Assembly: GCF_036421855.1 (NCBI RefSeq)
Contig: NZ_JAZGOK010000002.1
Length of the DNA stretch: 64,000 bases
DNA from: Georgenia_B sunbinii
Lineage (GTDB): Bacteria > Actinomycetota > Actinomycetes > Actinomycetales > Actinomycetaceae
Strand: one strand, 5' to 3'
Positions 18,535-26,041 of this stretch are shown here, piece by piece (the stretch's first letter is position 1; every line of letters begins with the position of its first letter). A model generated the notes under the pieces. It had not been told where the DNA came from. It searched no databases and saw only the letters and a program-made list of their open reading frames with translations. A program made the position numbers and the translations under genes.

Positions 18535-19123
18535 GGCCGGCTCCGGCGAGGCTGTGGCCGATGGCGAAGTTGTCGACGACGCCGGTCCGCGCCAGCGCGT
18601 CGACGATGACCTTGGCGAGCAGCCCGCCGAGCACCACGCCGGAGACCAGCTGCATCACCAGCCGGAGGGCGAAGATGTCCTGCCCGTACCAGCCGGCCCG
18701 GAACGCCGAGTAGAAGAACACCAGGGCGGCACCGAGCAGCCCGGCGACGGCGAACACGCCCCAGCCGAACCGCCGGTAGCGGGTGAGGAGGAACGGCAGC
18801 TCGCAGCCGAGCCCTTGGATCGCGGCGGCGATCATCAGCGTCGGCCCCACCGGTGAGCCGAGGAAGACGAACTCCACCACCGAGGCGAGCACCTCGGCGA
18901 TGACGCCGGCGAACGGCCGTCGGACGATGGCGATGACGATCGGCGCGACGAGCAGCCAGCCGCCGAACAGCACGTGCTGGGCGAGGTCCCCGGCCGGACC
19001 CATGGCGATCGCCAGCCCGTTCCACGCCTGGACCAGCACCCAGTAGACGAAGCCGAAGACCACGCCCATGACCACCATGAGCATGAGGTCCTTCAGCTGC
19101 CAGGACGAGCGGCGCGCGCTCAC
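18527..19123 (-). CDS. ykoE: YkoE family substrate-specific membrane component
   Basis: 198 residues, PF09819-like (cobalt ABC/YkoE). About five to six hydrophobic segments; the opening LKDLMLMVVMGVVFGFVYW and the glycine-rich FGGWLLVAPIVIAIVRRPFAG are typical. It binds the substrate in the membrane, known for this operon type as the thiamine precursor HMP. The GTG start overlaps the ykoF stop as GTGA. Confidence 0.9.
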   Translation of the reverse strand: MSARRSSWQLKDLMLMVVMGVVFGFVYWVLVQAWNGLAIAMGPAGDLAQHVLFGGWLLVAPIVIAIVRRPFAGVIAEVLASVVEFVFLGSPVGPTLMIAAAIQGLGCELPFLLTRYRRFGWGVFAVAGLLGAALVFFYSAFRAGWYGQDIFALRLVMQLVSGVVLGGLLAKVIVDALARTGVVDNFAIGHSLAGAGRG

Positions 19124-19782
19124 GGCTGCGGCACGGTCGTCGGGGAGCCGACCGAGACGGTGAGGTGGGTGACGACGTGCGGCACCCGGGCGCCGACCTC
19201 GGCCCAGGCGTCGACGGCGGTGGCGAGCACGTCGGCGACGTCGCCGCTGAGCCGCGTCGCGTAGTGCGTGCTGGCCACCGTGCCGCGCTCCTTGGCCCGG
19301 GCGATCGCCGCCTCGATGATCGGCAGGTGATCGCCGTGGTCCGAGCCGCTGTCCAGCAGCGGGTACAGCGACCAGTGGGCGGCGGCCGGGACGCCGGTGG
19401 CGGGGAGGTCGACGGGGGTCGCGCCGGGCAGCCCGGTGACCGCGAGGTCGCAGCTGACCTCTCCCGGGCAGCCGCGGGAGAACATCGCGTGGGCGACGAC
19501 GTGCCCACCGCCGCTGCGACGGGACGCCGCGGCGATGACGCCCGCGAGGTAGCGGGCGAGCTGCTGCTCGGCCGGTGCGTCACGGGCGGTGACGTAGGTG
19601 CTGACGTCGTCGGTCACCACGTCGAGGCCGGCGGTGAGCCCGGCGCGCTCGACGTCGCCGAGCGCGCCGAGGATGACGTCGACGAAGTCGTCGCAGTGGG
19701 GGTGGATGCTGAACCGCATGCCGATGCCGAGCTGGCGCGGTGCGACCTCGCCGGTCGCGGCGGGCTGGTCGATGGTGCTCAT
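19120..19782 (-). CDS. ykoF: YkoF thiamine/HMP-binding protein
   Basis: 220 residues with two YkoF ferredoxin-like repeats (PF07615), first near residues 15-95 (FSIHPHCDDFVDVILGAL) and second near 110-205 (ATHWSLYPL-like AAHWSLYPLLDSGSDH). The start at 19782 is preceded by GAGG at a good distance. YkoF binds thiamine with one repeat and feeds or regulates the YkoCDE importer. First gene of the operon and directly after the TPP riboswitch. Confidence 0.93.
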   Translation of the reverse strand: MSTIDQPAATGEVAPRQLGIGMRFSIHPHCDDFVDVILGALGDVERAGLTAGLDVVTDDVSTYVTARDAPAEQQLARYLAGVIAAASRRSGGGHVVAHAMFSRGCPGEVSCDLAVTGLPGATPVDLPATGVPAAAHWSLYPLLDSGSDHGDHLPIIEAAIARAKERGTVASTHYATRLSGDVADVLATAVDAWAEVGARVPHVVTHLTVSVGSPTTVPQP

Positions 19783-19837
19783 GGGACCTCTCCGGCCCAC
19801 GGGTACTTCAAGCCCCGCCGACGGGTTGGCCGGCAGA

Positions 19838-19930
19838 CGCCCTGCTCCCTACGCCGGTACGAACCGGATCAGGTTGACGGGTCTGCGGATTCTCCGCACT
19901 CTCAGCGCCGCTGGCGCTCCCCGGGGGTTG
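19838..19930 (-). promoter_or_regulatory. TPP (THI-box) riboswitch
   Basis: On the minus strand the RNA carries the two hallmark conserved blocks: GCTGAGAGT near 19905-19913, and ACCTGATCCGG followed by CCGGCGTAGGGAG near 19845-19875. It lies in the 5' leader of ykoF, about 60-150 bases before the start codon. High TPP should switch the operon off. The sequence between aptamer and start is GC-rich and can pair with the region near the GAGG box, so control of translation is likely, though this was not folded computationally. Confidence 0.96.
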
Positions 19931-19977
19931 GCACGACCGTAGACAGGCGGCCCGGGGATGTCCAACCGGCCGGCATC

Positions 19978-21465
19978 TCAGGTGCCGCAGTACGTGACGT
20001 ACGGGCTGGCGGCGGCCGGGCCCGGCTCGGCGTAGCGGACGAGGCCCGGGCGCACGTCGTAGGGGCGGGTCACCGCGTCGAGCAGCCGGTCGACCGGCTC
20101 GAGATCGCCCGCGGTGGCGGCGTCCAGGGCCTCCTCGACGAGGTGGTTGCGCGGGATGTACACCGGGTTGACGGCGTCCATCTGCGCGGCGTCGGGCTGC
20201 AGCCGGTGCCAGCGGTCCAGCCAGTCGGTGACGCCGGGCGCGTCGCCGGTCAGCTCGAGCACCGGGGCGGTGTCACCGCGGGCAGCCGATGCCAGCCGGC
20301 GGAAGAAGGTGGTGTGGTCGGGACGGGTCTCGGTGAGGAGCGGGGCGAGGTCCGAGACGACGGCGGCCGCGTCGTCGTCGGTGGTCTCGTCGTTGGTCGC
20401 TTCGTCATTGCTGGTCTGGAGCCCGAGCTTGCGCCGCATGCCGGCGGTCCACGCGGCGGAGTACCGGTGGGGGAAGGTCTGCAGCGAGGCGGTGACGAGC
20501 GCGGCGGCGTCGTCCTCGTCCTCGTCGATGAGCGGCAGGAGGGCTTCGGCGAGCCGCGCGAGGTTCCACTGCGCGACCAGGGGCTGGTTGCCGTAGGAGT
20601 AACGGCCCTGGATGTCGATGGAGCTGAAGACGGTGGCCGGGTCGAAGGTGTCGAGGAACGCGCACGGGCCGTAGTCGATGGTCTCGCCAGAGATGGTGGT
20701 GTTGTCGGTGTTCATCACTCCGTGCACGAAGCCGACGAGCATCCACTGCGCGATGAGCCGTGCCTGCGCGTCGAGCACCGCCTCGTAGAGCGCGAGAACG
20801 GGGTTGGCGGCGTCGGCGGCGGCCGGGTGGTGCCGGGCGATGGCGTGGTCGGCCAGCCGCCGCAGGAGGTCGGCGTCGCCGGTGGCGCGGGCGTACTGGA
20901 AGCTGCCCACTCGCAGGTGGCTGCTCGCCACCCGGGCGAGCACCGCGCCGGGCAGCGTGGTCTCGCGGTAGACCGGCCGGCCGGTGGCGACGACGGCGAG
21001 CGAGCGAGTGGTGGGGACGCCCAGTGCGTGCAGCGCCTCGCTCACGATGTACTCGCGCAGCATGGGGCCGACGGCGGCGAGCCCGTCTCCGCGGCGCGCG
21101 AACGGCGTGGGGCCCGAGCCCTTGAGGTGGAGGTCGCGGGTGCCGCTGGCGGTGTCGGTGAGCTCCCCGAGCAGCAGCGCCCGCCCGTCGCCGAGTACCG
21201 GGACCGGAACACCGAACTGGTGGCCGGCGTAGGCCTGCGCGACAGGGGTGGCGCCGTCGGGCAGGTGGTTGCCGGTGAGGAACCGCGCACCGTCGTCGCT
21301 GCGGAGGAAGCCGGCGTCGATGCCGAGCTCGGCGGCGAGGGGCTCGTTGAGGACCAGCATGCGCGGGTCGGGGACCTCGGCGGCCCGCCACGGCGCTGCC
21401 ATCTCGGGCAGCTCGCGGGCGAAGCCGGCGTCGAGGGCGAGGTCGGCGGGAGCGGTGGTGCTCAT
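19978..21465 (-). CDS. selO: SelO/YdiU protein AMPylase (pseudokinase)
   Basis: 495 residues from the ATG at 21465. The family signature runs AYAGHQFGV, LGDGRALLLGEL, LHLKGSGPTPFARRGDG, with the inverted-orientation ATP-binding residues of the SelO fold; later FVHGVMNTDN and DYGPCAFLDTF complete the active site. The tail ends in a Cys two residues before the terminal Thr (CGT), where some relatives have selenocysteine or Cys. SelO moves AMP to Ser, Thr or Tyr of redox proteins and helps in oxidative stress. The start overlaps the stop of an antitoxin-like gene (ATGA). Confidence 0.94.
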   Translation of the reverse strand: MSTTAPADLALDAGFARELPEMAAPWRAAEVPDPRMLVLNEPLAAELGIDAGFLRSDDGARFLTGNHLPDGATPVAQAYAGHQFGVPVPVLGDGRALLLGELTDTASGTRDLHLKGSGPTPFARRGDGLAAVGPMLREYIVSEALHALGVPTTRSLAVVATGRPVYRETTLPGAVLARVASSHLRVGSFQYARATGDADLLRRLADHAIARHHPAAADAANPVLALYEAVLDAQARLIAQWMLVGFVHGVMNTDNTTISGETIDYGPCAFLDTFDPATVFSSIDIQGRYSYGNQPLVAQWNLARLAEALLPLIDEDEDDAAALVTASLQTFPHRYSAAWTAGMRRKLGLQTSNDEATNDETTDDDAAAVVSDLAPLLTETRPDHTTFFRRLASAARGDTAPVLELTGDAPGVTDWLDRWHRLQPDAAQMDAVNPVYIPRNHLVEEALDAATAGDLEPVDRLLDAVTRPYDVRPGLVRYAEPGPAAASPYVTYCGT

Positions 21466-21782
21466 GCTTCGACGATACGTCGGGCGGTGGCGGATGGCAG
21501 GGCGGGCGGGTGCCCGTGAGTGCACGAGCCGTGCTCGATGAGGTCGTGCGTCTCGCCGTTGCCGGCCTCGAGGCGCTCCATGGCGTCGAGCAGGCGTCGG
21601 GCGTTGGCTGGCGAGCGCATCAGATGGGCGGTCTCGCGCAGCGACTCGAAGTCTTCGAGGGAAATGATGACCACCGACTCATGCCCTGCCCGGGTGATCA
21701 CGATCTCCTCACGGTCCTTCACGACCGAGTCCAGCACCTCGGCGTAGCGCCGCCGAGATTCGGTGTAGCTCATGGTCCTCAT
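21462..21782 (-). CDS. YefM/Phd-type antitoxin-like protein, no toxin partner
   Basis: 106 residues. The first 60 (SYTESRRRYAEVLDSVVKDRE, then ITRAGHESVVIISLEDFESL) match YefM well. GGAGGG stands four bases before the ATG at 21782, supporting that start over the one at 21773. The usual YoeB toxin does not follow; instead the stop overlaps selO. The last 30 residues (GSCTHGHPP...) are unlike YefM tails and may be a replaced or decayed toxin-binding end. Confidence 0.85.
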   Translation of the reverse strand: MRTMSYTESRRRYAEVLDSVVKDREEIVITRAGHESVVIISLEDFESLRETAHLMRSPANARRLLDAMERLEAGNGETHDLIEHGSCTHGHPPALPSATARRIVEA

Positions 21783-21892
21783 GGCACCCTCCAGCCTATA
21801 GAGGAAAGCGTACGGCGTGCGTTGACGGTGGCAATGGCCGTCGAGGTGGAAGGTCCGCGGACGATGTCGGTGGCCGCATATAGCGTTGAGAC

Positions 21893-23284
21893 ATGGACGA
21901 GGGACGGCGCGACGAGGCCCAGGCAGCGGCCGGCGATGATGCCGGGCGCCCGCCCCAGGCGCCCTCGGTGGCGGACCTCGAGGGGTGGCGGGCGGCCGTC
22001 GCGCAGACTGCCCCCGACCTCACGGACGCGGAGCGGATCGACCGGCTCCGGGCGCTGGAGGAGGTCAAGGCGGCGGCTTGCGCCGCGCAGGCGGCGATCG
22101 CCACGGACTTCGCGCAGTCCCAGCGCGCGGAGCAGGCGGCTGCGGGCGTCCCGCCGGCGCGTCGGGGCCGCGGGATTGCTGCTCAGGTGGCGCTCGCGCG
22201 GCGGGAGTCGCCGGCGCGCGGCGGGTACCTGCTGGGGATGGCACAGGCACTGGTGGGGGAGATGCCCCATACCTACGCCGCGCTCCGGCGAGGTCTGATC
22301 AACGAGTGGCGAGCCGCGCTGCTGGTCCGCGAGTCGGCGTGCTTGTCGCGCGACGACCGCCGTGCGTTCGACGCTGAGATCGCCCCCGACGCGGCGGCGC
22401 TGGATGGTGTCGGAGACCGGCAGCTCGTGGCCCGAGCCAAGGCGATCGCCTACCGGCTCGACGCGCTATCGGTCGTGCGGCGGTCACGGCGTGCGGAGGG
22501 GGACCGGCGGGTGACGCTCCGCCCGGCACCCGACACGATGAGCTACCTGACCGGGCTGCTGCCGGTGGCCCAGGGCGTGAGCGTCCTCGCGGCGCTGAAG
22601 CAGGCGGCTGATGCGGGCAGGTCTGCGGGCGATGCCCGCAGCCGCGGGCAGATCATGGCCGACACCCTTGTCGAGCGGGTGACGGGGCAGGCTCGCGCCG
22701 AGGACGTCGCGGTCGAGGTCCAGGTCGTGATGACCGACCGTGCACTGCTCGACGGCGCCGACGATCCCGCCACCGTCGCCGGCTACGGCACGGTGCCCGC
22801 CGGCTGGGCGCGGCGGCTGCTCGCCGACCTTGCTACCGGGGACAACCCGACCCGGCTCTGGTCGCGGCGGCTCTTCACCGCGCCGGCGAGCGGCCAGCTC
22901 GTGGCCATGGAGTCACGGCGGCGCACCGTGCCGCCCGGGCTGGCCCGCTTCATCGACATCCGGGACCAGACCTGCGCCACACCGTGGTGCGACGCCCCCA
23001 TCCGGCACCACGACCACGTTGTCCCCGCCGCCGACGGCGGACCCACCTCGGCCCACAACCTCAAGGGACTCTGCGAGGCATGCAACTACGCCAAGCAGGC
23101 ACCCGGGTGGCGTGAGCGTGCCGGTCCGGAGGACGGGCCACGGCTGGTGACGACGCGGACGCCGACGGGCCACGAGTACCGTTCCGCGGCCCCCGCGCTC
23201 CCCGAGCACCGGCACGAACGTGCCGGTCCGGAGGACGACAGCCCCCTCGAGCGGTGGATGGTCGACGTGCGGTACGCGGCCTGA
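21893..23284 (+). CDS. DUF222/HNH endonuclease-domain protein (13E12 repeat family)
   Basis: 463 residues. The DUF222 region spans about residues 40-330 and the HNH nuclease domain about 350-410, with CATPWCD, HHDHVVPAADGG, NLKGLCEACNYAK giving the zinc Cys pairs and catalytic His. The family is found in many copies in actinobacterial genomes and behaves like a selfish nuclease, though its role is not settled. The C-terminal end carries a short duplication (RERAGPEDGP and HERAGPEDDS about 40 residues apart). Start ATG at 21893. Confidence 0.9.
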   Translation: MDEGRRDEAQAAAGDDAGRPPQAPSVADLEGWRAAVAQTAPDLTDAERIDRLRALEEVKAAACAAQAAIATDFAQSQRAEQAAAGVPPARRGRGIAAQVALARRESPARGGYLLGMAQALVGEMPHTYAALRRGLINEWRAALLVRESACLSRDDRRAFDAEIAPDAAALDGVGDRQLVARAKAIAYRLDALSVVRRSRRAEGDRRVTLRPAPDTMSYLTGLLPVAQGVSVLAALKQAADAGRSAGDARSRGQIMADTLVERVTGQARAEDVAVEVQVVMTDRALLDGADDPATVAGYGTVPAGWARRLLADLATGDNPTRLWSRRLFTAPASGQLVAMESRRRTVPPGLARFIDIRDQTCATPWCDAPIRHHDHVVPAADGGPTSAHNLKGLCEACNYAKQAPGWRERAGPEDGPRLVTTRTPTGHEYRSAAPALPEHRHERAGPEDDSPLERWMVDVRYAA

Positions 23285-23351
23285 GGGGCCGGCCACCGTC
23301 CGAACCCGCCGCCTGCCCGGGCTCGCGGTCCAGGCTCGCCACCGGGAAGTT

Positions 23352-23377
23352 CATCAGATCAACTAGTTCATCCGATG
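23352..23377. promoter_or_regulatory. Operator-like palindrome upstream of cpfC-chdC
   Basis: Second copy of the 26-bp palindrome seen at 13712-13737: half-sites CATCAGAT and ATCCGATG around AACTAGTT, which here is a perfect inner palindrome. It ends 51 bases before the cpfC start, where a promoter would be expected. The flanks AGTT before and TT after are also shared in part with the first copy. Confidence 0.75.
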
Positions 23378-23428
23378 TTACGGTGACGGTACCCGCCAGC
23401 CGCTCAGCCGACAGGACCGCACCCCTTG

Positions 23429-24529
23429 ATGAACGACGCCGCCATGCCCTACGACGCCCTGCTGCTCTGCTCGTTCGGAGGCCCGAACGCCACCGAGGAC
23501 GTCGTGCCGTTCCTCCGGAACGTCGTGCGCGGCAAGGGCGTGCCGGAGGAACGGCTCGAGGCGGTGGGGGAGCACTACTTCGCGTTCGGCGGCAAGAGTC
23601 CGATCAACGAGCAGAACATCGCGCTGCGCGACGCACTCGAGGCCGAGCTCGCCCGTCGCGGCGCCCGCCTACCGGTGGTGTGGGGCAACCGGAACTGGCA
23701 CCCGTACACGACCGACACGCTGCGCGACGCCCACGCGTTCGGTGCCCGGCGGATCCTCGTGCTGGTCACCAGCGCGTACGCCTCGTACTCCGGCAGCCGG
23801 CAGTACCGCGAGCACCTCGCCGCCAGCCTGGCCGAGCTCGGCCAGGCCGGGGACGAGCTGGAGCTGGACGTGGTCCGGCCGTTCTTCAACGACCCCGGCT
23901 TCCTCACCGCCAACCTCGACGCGATCCGCGCCGCGGCCCAGGGTCTGCCCGGCGGCCTCGACGGCGCGCACATCGCCTACGTCACCCACTCCATCCCGAC
24001 GACGATGCAGGACGCCTCGGCGGCCACCGGGCCCGGGTACCGCGAGCAGCACGAAGACGTGCGCGCGGTCCTCGACGCCGGTCTCCGCGCCGGCGGCGCG
24101 GCCGTGACGTCGACCTTGTCGTACTGCTCCCGCTCCGGCTCGCCGCACACCCCGTGGCTGGAGCCGGACATCAACCACCACCTCGACGAGCTCGCCGAGG
24201 TCGGCGTGACCAAGGTGGTCATCGCCCCGATCGGGTTCATCTCCGACCACATGGAGGTGGTGTGGGACCTCGACACCGAGGCCGCCGGCACCGCCCGCGA
24301 GCTCGGCCTTGACGTCGCCCGCGCGGCCACCGCGGGGATCGCCGAGCCGTTCGTCGCCGGCCTCGTGGACCTCGTCCTCGAGCGGGCCGCCCGGGAACGC
24401 GGCGAGGAGCCGGAGGTCCGGGTGCGCGGCGAGCTCGGCGCGTTCCCCGACGACGCCCCGCCCGGCAGCCACCGGATGCGCCACGGCGAGGTCACCGGCA
24501 TCCCGGTCGTCGCCGGCCTCGCCGACTAG
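23429..24529 (+). CDS. cpfC: Coproporphyrin ferrochelatase
   Basis: 366 residues. Begins with YDALLLCSFGGPNATEDVVPFL, then VGEHYFAFGGKSPINEQN, NRNWHPYTTD, VTSAYASYSG, and YCSRSGSP; the late IGFISDHMEVVWDLD holds the conserved Glu and His region. This is the actinobacterial type that puts iron into coproporphyrin III. The ATG at 23429 is preferred to the TTG one codon earlier. It is followed by chdC, giving the last two steps of the coproporphyrin-dependent haem pathway. The shared operator upstream suggests iron or haem control. Confidence 0.95.
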   Translation: MNDAAMPYDALLLCSFGGPNATEDVVPFLRNVVRGKGVPEERLEAVGEHYFAFGGKSPINEQNIALRDALEAELARRGARLPVVWGNRNWHPYTTDTLRDAHAFGARRILVLVTSAYASYSGSRQYREHLAASLAELGQAGDELELDVVRPFFNDPGFLTANLDAIRAAAQGLPGGLDGAHIAYVTHSIPTTMQDASAATGPGYREQHEDVRAVLDAGLRAGGAAVTSTLSYCSRSGSPHTPWLEPDINHHLDELAEVGVTKVVIAPIGFISDHMEVVWDLDTEAAGTARELGLDVARAATAGIAEPFVAGLVDLVLERAARERGEEPEVRVRGELGAFPDDAPPGSHRMRHGEVTGIPVVAGLAD

Positions 24530-24538
24530 CCCCGCCCC

Positions 24539-24553
24539 GACAGCAGACTTGTC
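24539..24553. repeat. Single unit of the 18-bp repeat family
   Basis: GACAGCAGACTTGTC matches exactly, in opposite orientation, the core of the units at 10612-10683. It starts 10 bases after the cpfC stop and lies in the short gap before chdC. A chance match of 15 bases in a window of this size would be rare. Confidence 0.8.
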
Positions 24554-24593
24554 CACGCCGCGTCACCAGCCGACACCGACCCAGGAGCCACCG

Positions 24594-25292
24594 ATGCACG
24601 ACGTCGACACCGACTCGATCAACACCCAGTCCGCCTACCTCATGTACAGCGTGTTCCAGGCCTCGGCGCACCTGCCGGCCGACGACGCCGACCGCGCCGC
24701 GCTGGTCGACGACGTGCTCCGCCGGCTCGAGGGGCTCGACGGCCTGACGGTGCGCGGCTGGTACGACGTCTCGGGCTTCCGCGCCGACGCGGACCTCATG
24801 GTGTGGTGGTGGGCGCCGAGCGTCGAGACGCTCCAGGCGGCCTACCACCTGCTCCTCGGCAGCGCGCTGGGCGCGCACCTCACCCCGGTGTGGTCACAGG
24901 TGGGCATCCACCGGCCGGCGGAGTTCAACCGGTCCCACGTACCGGCGTTCCTCATGGGCACCGAGCCGGGGGACTACCTGTGCGTCTACCCGTTCGTCCG
25001 CAGCTACGAGTGGTACCTGCTGCCCGACGCCGAGCGCAGCACGATGCTGCGCGACCACGGCCTCGCGGCACGTGACTACCCAGACGTGCTGGCCAACACC
25101 GTCGCCGCCTTCGCGCTGGGCGACTACGAGTGGCTGCTCGGCTTCGAGGCGGGCGACCTCGGCCGGATCGTCGACCTCATGCGCGAGCTGCGCGCCACCG
25201 AGGCGCGCCGCCACGTGCGCGACGAGGTGCCGTTCTACACCGGGCCGCGTGCCCCGCTGGGGGAGATCGTGGACCGGCTGCCCTGGGCGTAG
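24594..25292 (+). CDS. chdC: Coproheme decarboxylase (HemQ/ChdC)
   Basis: 232 residues from the ATG at 24594, which follows an AGGAG box. Motifs of the actinobacterial branch: RGWYDVSGFRADADLMVWWW, FNRSHVPAFLMG, YPFVRSYEWYLLP (with the catalytic Tyr) and MLRDHG, whose His is the proximal haem ligand in relatives. It removes two propionate carboxyls from coprohaem III using hydrogen peroxide to make haem b. Placed 64 bases after cpfC, so probably one transcript. Confidence 0.95.
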   Translation: MHDVDTDSINTQSAYLMYSVFQASAHLPADDADRAALVDDVLRRLEGLDGLTVRGWYDVSGFRADADLMVWWWAPSVETLQAAYHLLLGSALGAHLTPVWSQVGIHRPAEFNRSHVPAFLMGTEPGDYLCVYPFVRSYEWYLLPDAERSTMLRDHGLAARDYPDVLANTVAAFALGDYEWLLGFEAGDLGRIVDLMRELRATEARRHVRDEVPFYTGPRAPLGEIVDRLPWA

Positions 25293-25352
25293 GGGCCGCA
25301 GCGGTGGGCGGCCACGGCGTCGTCGGTGCACGTCGTGGGAGAGTGTGCCGCG

Positions 25353-25844
25353 ATGACCTCGACGCCGCGGTTCCCGCCCCCTGACCACAACGCGCCCGGC
25401 GTCGCTGCTGTGCCGCAGGGAGCCCGGCCTGCGGGCTCTCCGCCCGGGACGGGGCAGCGGTCGCCCGAACGGCGCCGGTCTGGTGGTCGAGGGATACCGG
25501 TAGTGGTGGCGGCGCTCGCACTCGTCGTCGGTGTCGGCGCCGGGCTACTGCTCCACGACCCGCTGTTCGGGAGCTCGGGCGGGGGCAACGTCGACCTCGC
25601 CACCACCTGCGACTACGTCGAGCAGATCCCGGTACCGGTCACCGCTGACGACATCGAGATCGACGGGCCGCTGCTCTGGCAGCTGCAGGCGCTCGCCGGC
25701 CTCGCTGTCGCCGCCCACTACAGCGGTGCCGAGGAGGCCTTCATGGACGCCGGTCTCGACGTGATGGCAGGCCTCCAGCGCGTCGACGAGGACCTGCTCA
25801 ACGAGGGGCTCGACGGTGTCCGGGCGGGGTGCCGGGCGCGGTAG
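25353..25844 (+). CDS. Membrane-anchored hypothetical protein
   Basis: 163 residues, no family recognised. A Pro/Arg-rich cytoplasmic N-terminus (about 45 residues) precedes a single membrane helix (VVVAALALVVGVGAGLLL), followed by an outer domain of about 95 residues with two Cys (TTCDYVEQ and RAGCRAR) that could form a disulphide across the domain. The helical repeat LWQLQALAGLAVAAHYSG suggests a small helical bundle. No link to the haem genes other than position. Confidence 0.7.
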   Translation: MTSTPRFPPPDHNAPGVAAVPQGARPAGSPPGTGQRSPERRRSGGRGIPVVVAALALVVGVGAGLLLHDPLFGSSGGGNVDLATTCDYVEQIPVPVTADDIEIDGPLLWQLQALAGLAVAAHYSGAEEAFMDAGLDVMAGLQRVDEDLLNEGLDGVRAGCRAR

Positions 25845-25975
25845 GGCATGCACAGGCCGCGCGCGACACACGGTGACGCATCTCCCCCGACGGGTTCGGC
25901 ACAGATGTCGCTGATCAGGCATACTGGGCTGGTGACCGCGTGACTTTCCGCGCCGTCCAGTCGTCGAGCTATGTG

Positions 25976-25993
25976 GGCAACACACGTGTTGCC
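25976..25993. promoter_or_regulatory. Palindrome in the leader of the DEAD-box helicase gene
   Basis: Inverted repeat GGCAACAC and GTGTTGCC separated by AC (25976-25993), 48 bases before the TTG start. It could be a protein-binding site or a hairpin in the long leader (25845-26041). Nothing else was recognised in this gap apart from a possible minus-10 box CATACT near 25919. Confidence 0.5.
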
Positions 25994-26041
25994 AGCCCTG
26001 CAGCGGCGAGCTCCGATTCACCAGATGCCTGAAAGGCTCCC

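Noticed and set aside
19165..21519. 784-codon plus-strand frame across ykoF, the TPP riboswitch and selO.
   Set aside because: It would run through a riboswitch on the other strand and two clear genes; glycine/valine-rich shadow.
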